Positions 33,352 to 44,789 of a stretch of DNA of 64,000 bases are shown one piece after another (positions within the stretch are counted from its first letter, which is position 1; each line of letters opens with the position of its first letter). The notes beneath the pieces were generated by a model that saw only the letters and a program-made list of their open reading frames with translations, was not told the origin of the DNA and made no database searches. Location: the NCBI GenBank assembly GCA_050084985.1, contig JBITNC010000001.1:48856001-48920000 (forward strand). The letters are read 5' to 3'. The stretch comes from Nageia nagi. Lineage: Eukaryota; Pinophyta. A program made the translations under genes and the position numbers.

Positions 33352-35380
33352 TTGCTACAAAAGAAGGTGAAAGTGTTAAACAATGTAAGCATGTTAAATT
33401 TTGTAAACCATATTAATCAACCATGTTGAGTTTATTCAAATCATACATACATACATGTTGAGATTTGTTCAAATTAATCAACCATACATGTTGAATTAAT
33501 CAATCATACATGATAAATTTTGACTGAGGAGAATAAAAAAGGTATACTTAAATTATTTAATCAATTTCATATAAGAAAAAGGTTAAAATCAAATCAAGTG
33601 ATATATCTCATATATCCAACATTTATCATAACTAAGTAACATAGTTGAAAAGGGAATAAAGTTGAGGCTTGTTTTCTCAAGGCCTTCATCTGGATGCTCG
33701 TATGGAACCCAAGTCTTAAAAATCTTAAACTAGTTCCCTTTGCTCAGTATATATCTTCACAAGGAGGGGTAGTAACTATTTTCTAAGGTATGATGTATGT
33801 TGGATCAATCAAATTATTATCTTGATTAGGTTTCAAGTTATCTTTCTAGGTTATCAGGATAACCCCAAAATGGATGTGCAAACATGTGGTATCACTACAC
33901 ACATGCTTGTCCACCTATATGGAGTTATATTTAAACTAATAGAGGAGTTAAAAAAATTAATAAGTACAAAATTTACACCATTTGGATCATCAAACTAAAG
34001 GCTCTAGTTTACCTCATCCTCCCCTCGTGGCTCCCCAAACAAATCATGTTGTGAAATCTACATGTAGATGTGTTCATTTTAGGGGGTGTACTTCTAAATG
34101 TTTATGATTTTTTTGTAAAAACTACAAGAAAAGTACTTAACATAAAATAAATATGCTTAAAACAATATCCATCATCCAAAAATAAAACCTAAGAGTCCAA
34201 TGTGTTTTGTTACCAACCCTAAGAGGACATTTTTATAATACATGACTTTCAAGAAATAAATTTTTCATTAATTGATGGAGAGCCCTTAATGATAATAAAA
34301 ATTAAGGAGGGGGGTGGTGGGGCAAGCATTAAAGAAAAATAGAGGTAGGGTGCAATGAGAAGTAGCAAGCAACAAAGGTGCAAAGGAGGGGTGAAGAGTA
34401 GAAAGATGTGGGAGAGGAGCGATGGTGGAGTGTCTCCTGGGAGGTAGGCAAGGTGGGAGCAAAGGAGCATGGAGGAAGCAAGTGGAGTAAAGTGGTCTTC
34501 ATAGGAGGTATGGAGGTTGGCTATGGTAAGCCTATTGGGGCTTCCCATTAGGGGTAGGCTAGGGGCTAGCCATTGTGAGCTAACAGGGGCCTAGCCATTA
34601 TGAGTAGGCCGATGGCTAGCCACTATGAGTAGGTCGGGGTTGGTCATCATGATCATGTTAGGTTTGGTCATCACGAGCAATTTGGATAGGGGTTGGCCAC
34701 TCTCTCAAGGTGGTAAACCCCCCATTTTTATTGAAAAATTTTGAAAAAAAATTGTTTTAATTTTCTTTTTAAAAGAAACTCTTTTTATTTGATTTTTCAA
34801 AGCTAGCCCCCCACTGTAAAAAATATTTAAAAAAAAATTACAATCACTCTCCTTTTATATATATATTTGAAAAAATTGCATTTATTATTATTATTTTATG
34901 CAACTACTCCCTCCTTTGTTTTAAAAAAACATATATTGGAAAAAAATGTATTTAATTTTATTTTTGTAAAAAAAATAATTTAAAAGAAAATAAATACTCA
35001 ATGCTAGCAAGATTGAAAATTTACCCTTTAAACATAGAATAATTTTTTATATGGAAAAAGTTTTTTTTTGCAACCTTATACTATAATAACAACACATTAT
35101 TGTTGTTTAAGTAATTTTATCAATGAAAACTTTATACCTACCAAAAAAAATGTTAGTAGAAATAATTGCACAACAATAACTTATTGTTATTTTAAGCAAA
35201 AATAATTCAAGAAAACTTGCAACTAATACATAAATAATGTTAGTAACATAATGGATTAGTACAAATTTTGAGAAATATCAAGATATGAGGTTATACCTTC
35301 ACAAACCTTTTGCCTCTCAAGATGAAGGATGAATGCGTAAGAATAATCTCCAAGATATTGAAGAGGAATCTCTAAGCATA
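33352..35380 (-). other. Leader of copia A2
   Basis: It is homologous to the A1 and A3 leaders: the block 33690-34210 matches 15400-15990 and 63200-63800. Next is a C-rich (on minus strand) tract at 34260-34740 containing several copies of CACAATGGCTAGCC/ACTCATAGTGGC words. Then comes A+T-rich DNA to 35340. The open stretch 34548-34249 lies in the C-rich tract and is not conserved as protein in the sister copies. Confidence 0.65.
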
Positions 35381-35392
35381 GCTTTGATACCA
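35381..35392 (-). other. Primer binding site of copia A2
   Basis: The reverse complement is TGGTATCAAAGC, immediately downstream of the LTR on the minus strand. The same site occurs in A3. Confidence 0.78.
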
Positions 35393-35394
35393 AT

Positions 35395-35919
35395 TGAAGG
35401 AACATGTTTACAAGATTAATTTCTAATTACCTAAGATCACTTGAAGACTATTTTAAATATTTAAGCATTAACAACACATATTAAAAGTAGCATTCACATA
35501 AGATGACACCAATGTAAAGGTTCTTTCAACATGGAGTACATTCACTAATCTAAGATCTTATTCCTCAAAGAGCACTCACTTACAACAACTCTTTCTCACT
35601 TCTCCTACAACTTACACAAGAGCAAAACTTTGTTATAAATTTGAGTTAGTGATATCAAGGATATGTCCTTCTATTTATAGGCTAAAATCCTCCCTTGGAT
35701 TGCCCTTTTAACCAATGTACAATGTCATGGCATGTATCACCCTTTTACCCAAGGTGCATACTCATGAGATGGAATGTAGGATAAGTTACATTATCATATT
35801 AAGAAATACTTAAAAGGTATCTAGGGATACTTTTAAGTATTAGTGAATTTACATTATCATATTCACTTTTAATTTAATTACATTAAGAGACTTTATAATA
35901 ATGCATTATACATGCCAAT
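35395..35919 (-). repeat. 5' LTR of copia A2
   Basis: The reverse complement begins TTGGCATGTATAATGCATTA. It contains the conserved CACCTTGGGTAAAAGGGTG and CTATAAATAGAAGG blocks (35671-35680 for the TATA). Its end (TTCCTTCA) is diverged from the usual CTCTCA. The family start TGTT is altered to TATT, so the right edge is uncertain by 1-3 bases. Confidence 0.82.
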
Positions 35920-36260
35920 AGAAGTCTCATTATCAAAGATCATCTTAGAAGGGATCCCAAAGTGATAAATAATATTATGGAGGATCAACTCCATAATTGT
36001 ATGACTTTAATTGGATGAAAGAGGAATAAATTAAATACATTTTATAACAATTAAATATTTATAATAGTGAAATCATAATTGTTATAGGAAGAAGGATTGA
36101 TTTTACCAATTATATCAAAGCCCCATTGGGAGAAAGGCCAAAGTACTTAGATCAATTGCAAGGGTTAGGATGGAATATAACTAATATTGATAAACTATTG
36201 ATGTCTGATACTTTTTTTTAATATGTTGGTATTAATATTTCTCTAAGGTAGGCCAAAATT
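35920..36260 (-). pseudogene. Second Ty3/gypsy integrase fragment
   Basis: The minus strand reads LWPFSQWGFDIIGKI near 36145-36100, then NIIYHFGIPSKMIFDNETS ending against copia A2 at about 35920. These are the start of the integrase core and the region before its second catalytic Asp. Stops and a frame shift lie between them. The downstream part is displaced by the copia insertion and is not found left of it. Confidence 0.75.
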
Positions 36261-36668
36261 AACACATATGAATGATACTCTTAGCAATAGCCATAATATT
36301 GTAATAACCATCACATGTACTAGCATAGGCTTTAGAGATAGTTACTTTAGACTTTTTAAGTAGAAGGTGATGCAATAGGATGCGTACCTCCCGTATTTAT
36401 TTAGAACCACAAGAAGAGTGTTAAACTTTATTTTATAATATAATTATAATTCAATTATTAATTTGAGTAAGGTATTTTATAAAATTGTTTGAGTTAAGAA
36501 GGAATATAGATTTAAAAATACAAGAGAGAGCTCTGCATGAGCCAAAATTTTGTACTTGCTCTATGATTTTCAAACCTATTTGAGATCCGTGTAGGAGGTT
36601 CATCTCACTTTAATTATGAGTGCCACATCATATTTTTTCCACAACCCTACTAGTGTTTAATTTTTAAA
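36261..36668. other. A+T-rich stretch, nothing recognised
   Basis: This is a non-coding looking stretch between the gypsy fragment and the DUF4283 remnant. No repeat or structural motif stood out. Confidence 0.35.
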
Positions 36669-37415
36669 TATGGAAACTACTCAAACAACATCTTCAAATC
36701 ATGTTGGGGTTGTTGGAAGGAGAAATGGTGATGAGTAAGGAACCTCAAAATTTCATCTGGAAGGTATTCCATGAGGTAATCCCTTCATACTTGATGTTTA
36801 TATTTTTGTTTATGATTTTAATCAAGCTTATGGTTAGCTAGAAAATCATACCCTCATAAGGTATTTTTTGGATCGTATCCTTATGGATTCTATTATTCAT
36901 AGTTGGATATAACAATACTGGACTTCATTTGGTGTGGAGGTTGAAGGGATATGAAATTTAATCAAATGGTTCTTCATGTTTCATTTACAGAATGAAACTC
37001 ATACCAAATCTATCTTCGACCATGGCCCTTGGTATGTGCAAAACTCATTCTTGGATTTTCAACCATGGATTCAAAAAAAAATTATTAAGGAGGGGGCTCC
37101 TCTAAAATTCCATATATGAGTTGAATTTCCTAGCCTCCTAGTCCATATGTGATCCTTCCTTGAAAATATTATCTCTCCTATTAACACATTTGTCTATGTT
37201 GAACAACCAAGGTTCTATGTAGTTCATCCCTATAAGAGAGTCTATGTCAAAGTTGATCTCTCCAAATATATCAAAGACCATTTGGTGGTGAAAATTGATT
37301 AATTCTTCTATTGCTAAAGGTTGGTTTGTATAAAACTAACCAGTACTTGCTATCATTGCCAGTTGACTGAGAATCAAATCAAGGACTATCCCCTCATGGA
37401 GGGTAGATTCAAAAT
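36669..37415 (+). pseudogene. DUF4283 / zinc-knuckle protein remnant (LINE ORF1-like)
   Basis: The ATG at 36669 opens METTQTTSSNHVGVVGRRN. Further on, one frame reads DHGPWYVQNSFLDFQPWIQ (near 37018-37075), then APLKFHI.VEFPSLLV, INTFVYVEQP and RVYVKVDLSKYIKDH (near 37240-37280). This is the order of DUF4283 (PW...L.L..W.P, W..LP.LP, YARV.VEVDL). A broken knuckle CYHCQLTENQIKDYP at about 37349-37393 follows in the same frame; its His and last Cys are lost. DUF4283 proteins are often LINE ORF1 or LINE-derived. No RT is seen downstream. Stops are scattered but the frame is kept. Confidence 0.72.
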
Positions 37416-38525
37416 GTGTTCTTAGGTGGAAGTTTAAATTATGGTTTATTTGCTTAGTTATTTGATTATATTTATTCAAATTATTGTCATATTTCTTAAT
37501 CTTGTTTGAATTCAAATTAAGCATATGCACATTACATCAATAGGCATATTTGTATTCAAATTCTCTATTGATTTGGAGATAAGGAGTTGAGATTTCTCTT
37601 TGGAGTAAGGCAACTCACTCCAAGCTTGTTTAGGTGCTTAAGGGGCTCAAATTGGAGGTCCCTCTTCATAATTAGGTTGCATTTAGGTTGGATATAATAT
37701 CTTTATAGGTTTTGAAGGCTTCTTGGAAAGTTTACATCAAATATTTACTCAATCTTTACTCCTCTTTTAAAGTTTAAAGCATAGTTATGTAGAATTGATA
37801 TTCATGTGTATTTTAATGCATTCCAAGCATGAATTTCAGGCTATAAAACCTGATGATTCGGTATTTGAGTATGATGTTGGTAAAATTTGATGCCCTAAAA
37901 AATACATATTTATATATAGTTTTACACTTCATTAATTCAATAATATTTTAAATATTATTCAGGGTGTGTATTTGGTACTACACTCAAGGAGGCCACTTAC
38001 AGAGAATTTCATGGTTCATTAGATGTTCCATAGTGTAGTAAACCTGAGCAAGGTATGTATGTTTTTTTTATAAATTAATATTAATTATGTTTTTTAGTTT
38101 ATTACTTTATTTTAATTTTGAATAAAATATTTTTTTAAAAAAATCAAAAACTTATATTCCAAAAAATTAGAAATTAATTTTTTATAATTGTGTATTTGCA
38201 ATAAAAAATAGAGTATTACCTTATCATTAAACTGAGTTTGGTGATGTATGGAGTACAAAATGGGTGCTCAAATGGATGGGACATAGCCTAAATAAGAGAA
38301 TAGATCATTTTAGATGCAAGATAAAATTCTTGCTAGCTTCAAATCATGGAATCATCACCAAAAAATTACCAAAATATGAAAATGAAGAACATTGGAAGTC
38401 CACATATGAACCATCGCAACAAGAGAAAGCATCCCACATTTGCTTTATTTGTTCTAAACCCCTTTAAATCACACAGGTCAGGAAGCTCAAGCAAAGGTAG
38501 GAACAAATCCCAATTCATGAGTATA
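37416..38525 (+). other. Unassigned DNA; host sequence into which copia B inserted
   Basis: Coding-like but broken peptide continues to about 37790 in the DUF4283 orientation. 37800-38220 is A+T-rich. 38264-38467 has a short open stretch (KLPKYENEEHWKSTYEPSQQ, with CFICSKP) of unknown nature. The sequence ends at the target duplication TTTAG (38526-38530) and should have continued at 60419. Confidence 0.35.
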
Positions 38526-38530
38526 TTTAG

Positions 38531-38863
38531 TGAGAGAATAAGAAAGACTAAAGCACACAACATTACATTATCAATTGGCAAATTCAAATCACAATATATA
38601 GGATCTCAATGAGTAACTGATTTGAGCACTCATGGAGGTTACATGACCAAGAAACTAAATGTTATGGAATGCCACATAAAATCCATTTAAATCCATAAAC
38701 AACTAAATGGGAGTTACAAACATGTTTTAAGACTATCTCCCATTATCCCTATGAAGTAAGAGACTCTAAAACAAAGTGGAAGCACTAAAACCATGATCAA
38801 ACATCATAAATGTTGTAACGATAAAAAAAATTTGACAAAATGTAGTAGGTCTCTAGAAACATG
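38531..38863 (-). repeat. 3' LTR of copia B, distal part
   Basis: It matches 59973-60300 nearly base for base at the start (TGAGAGAATAAGAAAGACTA). The LTR is cut at 38863 by copia C and resumes at 44642, giving 468 bp against 441 bp for the 5' LTR. Its outer edge touches the TTTAG duplication. Confidence 0.9.
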
Positions 38864-39143
38864 TGTTAGAATATTAAGTTCACTAGGGTTAATTAATTTT
38901 TCCTTAGTTTTTACTATTCTAGCTGAGCTATTACAAATAACCACATATTTGTCTACTTATGCATTTTGCTCCCGCATGGTTGACATGCTGTTGTAAATTA
39001 GTTTATGATTTGCCCTATTTATTCTGGGCTTAATTCTCATTTTTGAATGAATCAATATGAGGATTTCAGCTTCTCTTCCTGTTTGTGGTGTCTTGCATCT
39101 CCTTATTTTCTGGGTTGAATTGATCTCCCTATAATTCTTCACA
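38864..39143 (+). repeat. 5' LTR of copia C
   Basis: It is 280 bp, begins with TG and ends with CA, and matches 44357-44636 with about 13 substitutions and no gaps. The primer site follows directly. Confidence 0.95.
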
Positions 39144-39155
39144 TGGTACCAGAGC
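39144..39155 (+). other. Primer binding site of copia C
   Basis: TGGTACCAGAGC directly follows the 5' LTR. It is the initiator-Met type with one transition. Confidence 0.85.
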
Positions 39156-40190
39156 TGATTGGATTTTTGCAAGCATTCAGACTCTTTGTGAGGCTTTCTT
39201 AGATTGATTCTCTTGAGGGATCTGGGTGCATCATTCTATCTTTTATGGGTGGCTTATCCTAGCCTCCTCACAACCTCCCTCCTGCTCATGACATGCCCAG
39301 CATAGCCTCCTAGGTGCTTCCTAGCCATTAGAAAATGCTTAGCCTACCCTCTTATTATGGCTCTCTCAAGAGCTCCTCCTCTGTCAGAAACTAGGTCTCC
39401 TAGTGGCTCACGTCCACTCGTGTATCACCCACTCACGTAGCACACCCCCAGTCTATGCCACACCTGGCCTCTAACCTACATGATTTTGGCTACTCCTCAC
39501 GGTGCTCCTGGTCTCTACACTCCCATGGCTTGCTCACTGTAGATTTGGTTGGACTCTTGCATGTTTGTAGCCCCTTGGAAACCCACTCTCTTCTCCTTAG
39601 CTCGCATGGTCCTCCTCCTCGTGCTTGGCTGCTCGCCTTCCATTCTTGCTGGGCTTTGCACATTAAATTTTTTTCTGATTAGTTTGGCTGCTAGTCATGT
39701 TGGATTCTACTCATGGCCACCTGTGCATGGTGGATGTGAAGTGCTCCTCTGCAAAACTTCTTTGCTCCTCCATTGCCAGATCTGCCATCAAGCCGCCTCC
39801 GCTCAGCTGTTTGAGGTTTAAAATTAATTTTTTTATCAGGCCCCTATAATTTTAAAAAAAATTAAAAAAATAGTGTATTTTCTAATTTTTTTTAAATTAG
39901 AAAAATAAATTTTAATTTTTCTATAGTTTTAAAGGGCTATTTAATTGATTTGGAAGACAAACACATTTAATTCCATAACTTGAGCAAACGGACTCTGATT
40001 GAGGTGCTATTTTTTGCATTGTAAAGCTGGAGATGAGATCTTCCAAACTAGTAACATTGTAAGCCTTGAGGCAAGTTTCTTGGGGGGGTCATTTTAAAGT
40101 GAATAAAATTTGGGTGGGGTCTTCTTGTGTTGGGTGCTAATTTTTGCACCTCTTGTCACTTGGTTCCTTGGTTCCTTTTTGGTTTTTGAG
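39156..40190 (+). other. Leader of copia C, C/T-rich
   Basis: About 1 kb lies between primer site and gag start. 39230-39800 is rich in CTC/CCT words and contains overlapping open stretches that I consider composition artefacts. 39830-39920 is A+T-rich. Confidence 0.6.
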
Positions 40191-41020
40191 ATGGAGCATT
40201 CTTCATTTAAAATTGAACCTCTCACACCTCATAACTATCACATTTGGAAGCCATGGATGTTGACAATATTGGCACAAAGAGGATTAAACACACTCATTAA
40301 GGAACAAAAGTTCACATTCAAATCTGATTATGAAACTTGGTCATTTACAAAAGCAATTGGTGAAGCATTTGGGTTGATTAAAGCAAATGTTAGTGAGAGT
40401 TTATGGTTTCATCTTGATAATATTACCACACCACATGATGCATGGGATAAATTGGAATTCTTGTTTGGTAAAGTTGACACTATGAGGGCTATGCAAGTTG
40501 ATGCTCAACTTACTAATTTGTCTCTTGATGATTTTCCCACCATGGTTGATTATCTCACTAAATTCAAAGAATTGTACATACAATTGATGGGTGCTAGTAA
40601 AAATAAGAAAGAGGATGAATGCATCTATTTGATTTTATCAAAGTTGAAGGGTCCATTTCATGTATTTGCTTCTACATTCCTCTCTACAAAATATGCTATG
40701 GGTGATAAATTCACAATGCCTAAGTTGGAAGAGTTTTGTGAGCGTCTTACAAGGGAAGAGTCTAAACTTTCAACTCTTGAGACATCTTCATCTTCATCTA
40801 AAGCATTGACTGCATCTAAAGGTAAGGGTAAGCCCAAGCCTAAGACTAAAACTCCTACTTCTCAGCCAGCTCCTAAAGCTCTTGATTCTAAATCCACTCC
40901 AGACAAAGAGAAGCCTACTTGTCCTATTGTGGGAAGCTTGGTCATGTAATTGAAAAATGTTATAAAATGATGAAAGATGATAAAAGGAAGCAAAAATCTG
41001 AATCTTCTCATGTATCAGGC
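40191..41020 (+). pseudogene. Copia C gag
   Basis: The likely start is MEHSSFKIEPLTPHNYHIWK at 40191, matching the usual gag N-terminus; the reading frame extends upstream to 40110 but that part is leader. The UBN2 core follows (DAWDKLEFLFGKVDTMRAMQ, LSKLKGPFHVFAST), then a Ser/Lys/Pro-rich linker. A 1-base deletion at about 40922 falls inside the zinc knuckle, so the finger (C..YCGKLGHVIEKC) is split between two frames. Otherwise the gag is open over 250 codons. Confidence 0.9.
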
Positions 41021-42310
41021 AAGGCTTTGAATGTTTGTGGGAAAGGACATTCGATTTCAGATAGATGGGTTATGGATTCAGGTGCCTCTCATCACATGAC
41101 TCCATGCACGAAGTCTTTTCCATCTCTTTGTTCTACTTCTACTTCTAGCATTGAGGTTGGTGATTCCTCTCACATCTTTGTGAAGGGAAAAGGGGATGTT
41201 CCAGTTGATGGTGGTCTCATCCTTGATGTGCTTTTTATTCCTGAGCTCTCTTCCAACCTTCTTTCCATATATCAAATTTGTAATACTGGGGGGAGGACTA
41301 TGTTGTTCACTCCTGATGATTTTGAGATACAAAGTTTGAATGAACCCCAATCCCTTATTGCTCATGGTGATGTTGATCATTCCTTAAGGTTGTATCATTT
41401 TAAGGGATTTGATGATGATTCAGGTACTGGGTTGGTTTCCCATGTAGATTCTGTGAGTACACTTTGGCATGAGAGGTTTGGTCATCTCAACTATGGATAT
41501 TTTTAGGAGTTGCATGCTCATAATATGGTCATTGGCTTACCTAAGGTGTATTGTTCTGATGGTGTTTGTCCTGGTTGTGCTCTTGGGAAACAACACCAAG
41601 ACCCTTTTTCTAAAGGTAATGCCAATCATGCATCTTCTCTTTTAGAGTTGGTGCATAGTGACTTGATGGTTTTTCCACACCCTTCTTTCACTAGAGCTCG
41701 ATATGCACTTACATTCATTGATGATTTCTCGAGACGTACTTGGGTGTATTTTCTCAAGTACAAGAGTGATGTCTTTGCTCATTTCAAAGTTTTCAAGGCT
41801 TTGGTCAAGAATCAATCTTCTAATTGCATTAAGAAGCTTCACACAAATAATCGAGGGGAGTATTTCAGTACTGAGTTTTCAGAGTTCCTTCAGAAGCATG
41901 GTATAATTCATCAGCATTCAGTTCCCCACACCCCATAGCAAAATGGAGTTACAGAAAGGAAGAATAGAACATTGAAGGAGATGGCTAATTGTATGATGCA
42001 TTCTCAAGACTTGCCTCCTATTTTTTGGGCTGAGGTAGTCAATTGTACGAACTACATTCAAAATCATACTCCTCATCGAGCTCTTGATCATATGACTCCT
42101 GAAGAGGCTTGGAGTGGAACCAAGCTTGATGTGTCATGCTTCAGAGTATTTGGTAGTCATGCTTGGGCCTTCATTCTGAAGTGCAAGCGTAAGGCCTTGG
42201 AAAAGAAGAGTAAGCCTCTCATTTTTGTTGGTTATAGTGAGGATATGAAGGCGTATAGATTGATTGATCCTGACACCCATGATCTTTTCTTCCACACTCA
42301 TGTTTAGTTT
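41021..42310 (+). pseudogene. Copia C protease and integrase
   Basis: The protease motif WVMDSGASHHM (near 41067-41100) is intact. The integrase finger is LWHERFGHLNYGYF with CPGC (41460-41580). The core has LVHSDLMV and FIDDFSRRTWVYFLK. The second-Asp block reads HTNNRGEY, where the family has an Asp-Asn pair, so that residue is lost, and TP.QNGVTERKNRTL carries a TAG stop at 41936-41938. The C-terminal blocks TPEEAWSG and PLIFVGYSEDMKAYR end before a stop at 42305-42307. Confidence 0.93.
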
Positions 42311-44125
42311 GATGAGCACCTTCCTACTTCTCCCTCTTTTTCATATTCCTTGGTCTTACCTGACTCCCATGACACATCTTCTAAGATCCTTCATGGAAAG
42401 GATATTCCTAAGGTTATTGCTCCTACATCATCTATTGATCCTCCTCCATCTCCACCACCTGCTGTAGCTCCTTCTTCTCCTCCTCCTGATGTTGTATCTT
42501 CTTCCACTGATGGTAGGCGCATGCCCAAATGGGCTTGCTCTACACTTGAGGATGCAGCACCTTTCATTAAGGATCTTCCTCCTTCTCATCGCCATTCCAT
42601 TGGTTCTAGTGTTGTTGGTCAGGCACATTCAGGTGATCCAGAGACTTTTTTAGAGGCCCATGGTTTGTCGGAATGGGATGATGCTATGGCGGTTGAGTAT
42701 TCTTCTTTGATGAAGAATGATACTTGGGAGCTTGTTCCTTTACCTCATGGGAGGAAGTTGGCTCGATTTAAATGGGTGTATTGAACTAAGTATGCAGCTA
42801 ATGGTTCTATTGATAAGTATAAGGCTCGTCTTGTGGCTAAGGGGTTCTCCTCACAGGTTGAAGGGATTGATTATTCTAAGACCTTTGCTCCTGTAGCCAC
42901 GATGGATTCTATTCACCTTGTACTTGCTCTTACTGCTGCTTAAGGATGGTCAGTGTTTCAGATGGATGTGAAGAGTGCTTTTTTGTATGGTGATTTGCAT
43001 GAGGAGATCTATATGGAGTAGCCTGCCAATTTTATCTAGGATTCTGCACTTATTTGTAGGCTTAAGAAATCACTCTATGGCCTCAAACAAGCTCCTAGGG
43101 CATGGTATGAGAAGATGGACACTTTTCTTCTCTCCATTGATTTTGTTCGATGTTCCTCTGACCCTACAGTCTATATTTGGTGACATGGAGCAGATATCAC
43201 TATTTTGGTGTTGTATGTAGATGACCTTCTTCTCACCGACACTTCACGTTCTCGCATTCAAGTAGTTCAGCAAGCTCTTTCTGAGTGCTTTGAGATGGTA
43301 GATCTTGGCTTGGCCCACTACTTTCTTGGTTTTTAGGTGACACAGATGGATATAGGGATTTCTATTTATCAGCAGAAATATGTCTTGGATCTTCTTCATA
43401 GATTTAGGATGGCTGATTGTAATCCTTCTCCAACACCTTTTCAGAGTGGAGTAACTTTGACTTCCTCTTGCACTTCACCATTGTGTGATGCTACTTTGTA
43501 TCACCACTTGGTTGGGAGTCTTCTCTATCTCACTCATACTCGACCAGACATTTCATATGCTGTTGGACTTATTTCATGTTCTGCATAGACTCCTCATGAG
43601 TCTCATTGGCAGGTAGCCAAGAGGATTCTTTGATATGTGAGGGGCACTACTCACTATGGTCTGCATTACATGAGAGGTGATCCAGTGTTGAGTGGATATA
43701 CCGATTCTGATTGGGTTGGCTCTTCTAATGATTATTGTTCTACTTCTGGCTATGTTTTTTATCTTGGTTCTTCCCCTATTATTTGGTCGTGCAAGAAGCA
43801 ATAGGCTATTGCACTTTCATCGACTGAGGCAGAATACCAAGCAGCTATTTATGCAAGTCAGGAGACACTTTAGCTTCGATAATTATTGGAGGAATTTGGA
43901 TTTTCTTAGTTTAGGACCACAGTTCTTTGGTGTGATAATTAGAGCATGATTCATATTTCGTGTAATCCTATTGAGCATCAGCACACCAAACATATTGAGG
44001 TTCACATGCACTTCATCCATCATCATATTCAAGATCACATTCTCAGCTTGGAGTACATTCCTACAGTGGACCAAGTTGCGGATATCTTCACTAAATCCTT
44101 TGCAGCACCTCATTTTCTTTAGTTA
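42311..44125 (+). pseudogene. Copia C reverse transcriptase and RNase H
   Basis: A Pro/Ser-rich linker (42390-42510) leads into the RT: SLMKNDTWELVPLPHGRKLA, YKARLVAKGFSSQVEGIDYS, FQMDVKSAFLYGDLHEEIYM, KKSLYGLKQAPRAWYEKM and the catalytic LYVDDLLLT near 43212-43240. RNase H shows GYTDSDWVGSSNDYCSTSGY, IALSSTEAEYQAAIYAS and KHIEVHMHFI. The frame is unbroken for 1.8 kb but has at least 14 stops, mostly TAG (42782 TGA, 42941 TAA, 43019, 43037, 43334, 43586, 43801 and others TAG). Confidence 0.93.
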
Positions 44126-44343
44126 TGTGGCTTGCTTGGGGTGAAGGAAGTTATCCTTGGGGGGTGTTAATGAGGACATCTTCCTCTCCATCCTCCCTCA
44201 TCTATTATGAGATGGTTTTTTCCCCATGTGGTTTTTTCATCATCTTGCAGTAGACTTTTTTGCACATATTGTACATGAGTACCTGATCAGGCCTTGTTAC
44301 CAGGACTCATTTTTTGTGGGTATGCCAATTTCTTTCCTTGTTC

Positions 44344-44356
44344 AATTAAGGGGGGG
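44344..44356 (+). other. Polypurine tract of copia C
   Basis: AATTAAGGGGGGG directly precedes the 3' LTR start at 44357. It is followed by TGTTAGAATATT. Confidence 0.85.
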
Positions 44357-44636
44357 TGTTAGAATATTAAGTTCACTAGGATTAATTAATTTTTCCTTAG
44401 TTTTTACTATTCTAACTGGGCTATTATGAATAACCACATATTTGTCTACTTGTGCATTTTGCTCCCGCATGGTTGACATGCTGTTGTAAATTAGTTTATG
44501 ATTTGCCCTATTTATTCTGGGCTTAATTCTCATTTCTGAATGAATCAATCTAAGGATTTCAGCTTCTCTTCCTATTTGTGGTGTCTTGCATCTCCTTGTT
44601 TTCTGGGTTGAATTGATCTCCCTGCAATTCTTCACA
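44357..44636 (+). repeat. 3' LTR of copia C
   Basis: It is 280 bp, TG...CA, colinear with the 5' LTR. The ACATG duplication follows at 44637-44641. Confidence 0.95.
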
Positions 44637-44641
44637 ACATG

Positions 44642-44776
44642 TTGGCATTTCAGAAACATGGAGGGTGGCAGCATTTCAGAAATACAATTGGTGGAAACAT
44701 TTAGGAAACATAGTGGCATTTCAAACACATATCAATGTTTCAATTTGGCAAATCTAAAAATGTAAAATCTCTAACA
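44642..44776 (-). repeat. 3' LTR of copia B, proximal part
   Basis: This is the continuation of the LTR after copia C. The reverse complement starts TGTTAGAGATTTTACATTT, matching the 5' LTR start TGTTGGAGATTTTACATTT at 60413. It is preceded on the minus strand by the purine tract TTTAAGGGGAAG. Short GGTGGCAGCATTTCAGAAA-like repeats occur in both LTRs. Confidence 0.88.
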
Positions 44777-44789
44777 TACTTCCCCTTAA

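Larger units (their letters stand above)
29562..35919 (-). mobile_element. Ty1/copia retrotransposon A2 (family A), minus strand, 3' end missing
   Basis: From right to left the order is 5' LTR 35919-35395, primer site 35392-35381, a leader of about 2 kb, gag (ATG 33351), protease, integrase, RT, RNase H and the pol end with its purine run (near 29620). It matches A1 throughout; for example the gag starts align. The 3' UTR is cut after about 55 bp by the CACTA end, so polypurine tract and 3' LTR are absent. It is inserted in a gypsy integrase fragment (35920-36210). Confidence 0.9.
38864..44636 (+). mobile_element. Ty1/copia retrotransposon C, complete, short LTRs
   Basis: It is 5773 bp and flanked by ACATG at 38859-38863 and 44637-44641. 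Both LTRs are 280 bp (38864-39143, 44357-44636) and begin TGTTAGAATATTAAG and end ATTCTTCACA. By eye they differ at 13 positions, of which 12 are transitions. A primer site follows the 5' LTR and a polypurine tract precedes the 3' LTR. gag, protease, integrase, RT and RNase H are all present in one frame apart from one 1-base deletion and about 17 stops. It is the youngest-looking retroelement in the window. Confidence 0.96.

Noticed and set aside
34249-34548. 99-codon minus-strand open stretch in the copia A2 leader
   Set aside because: Same C-rich tract; Leu/Pro/Ser-rich and not conserved in the sister copies.
39455-39821. Overlapping plus-strand ORFs in the copia C leader
   Set aside because: Two frames are open at once in a C/T-rich stretch, which points to composition. 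The real gag begins at 40191.
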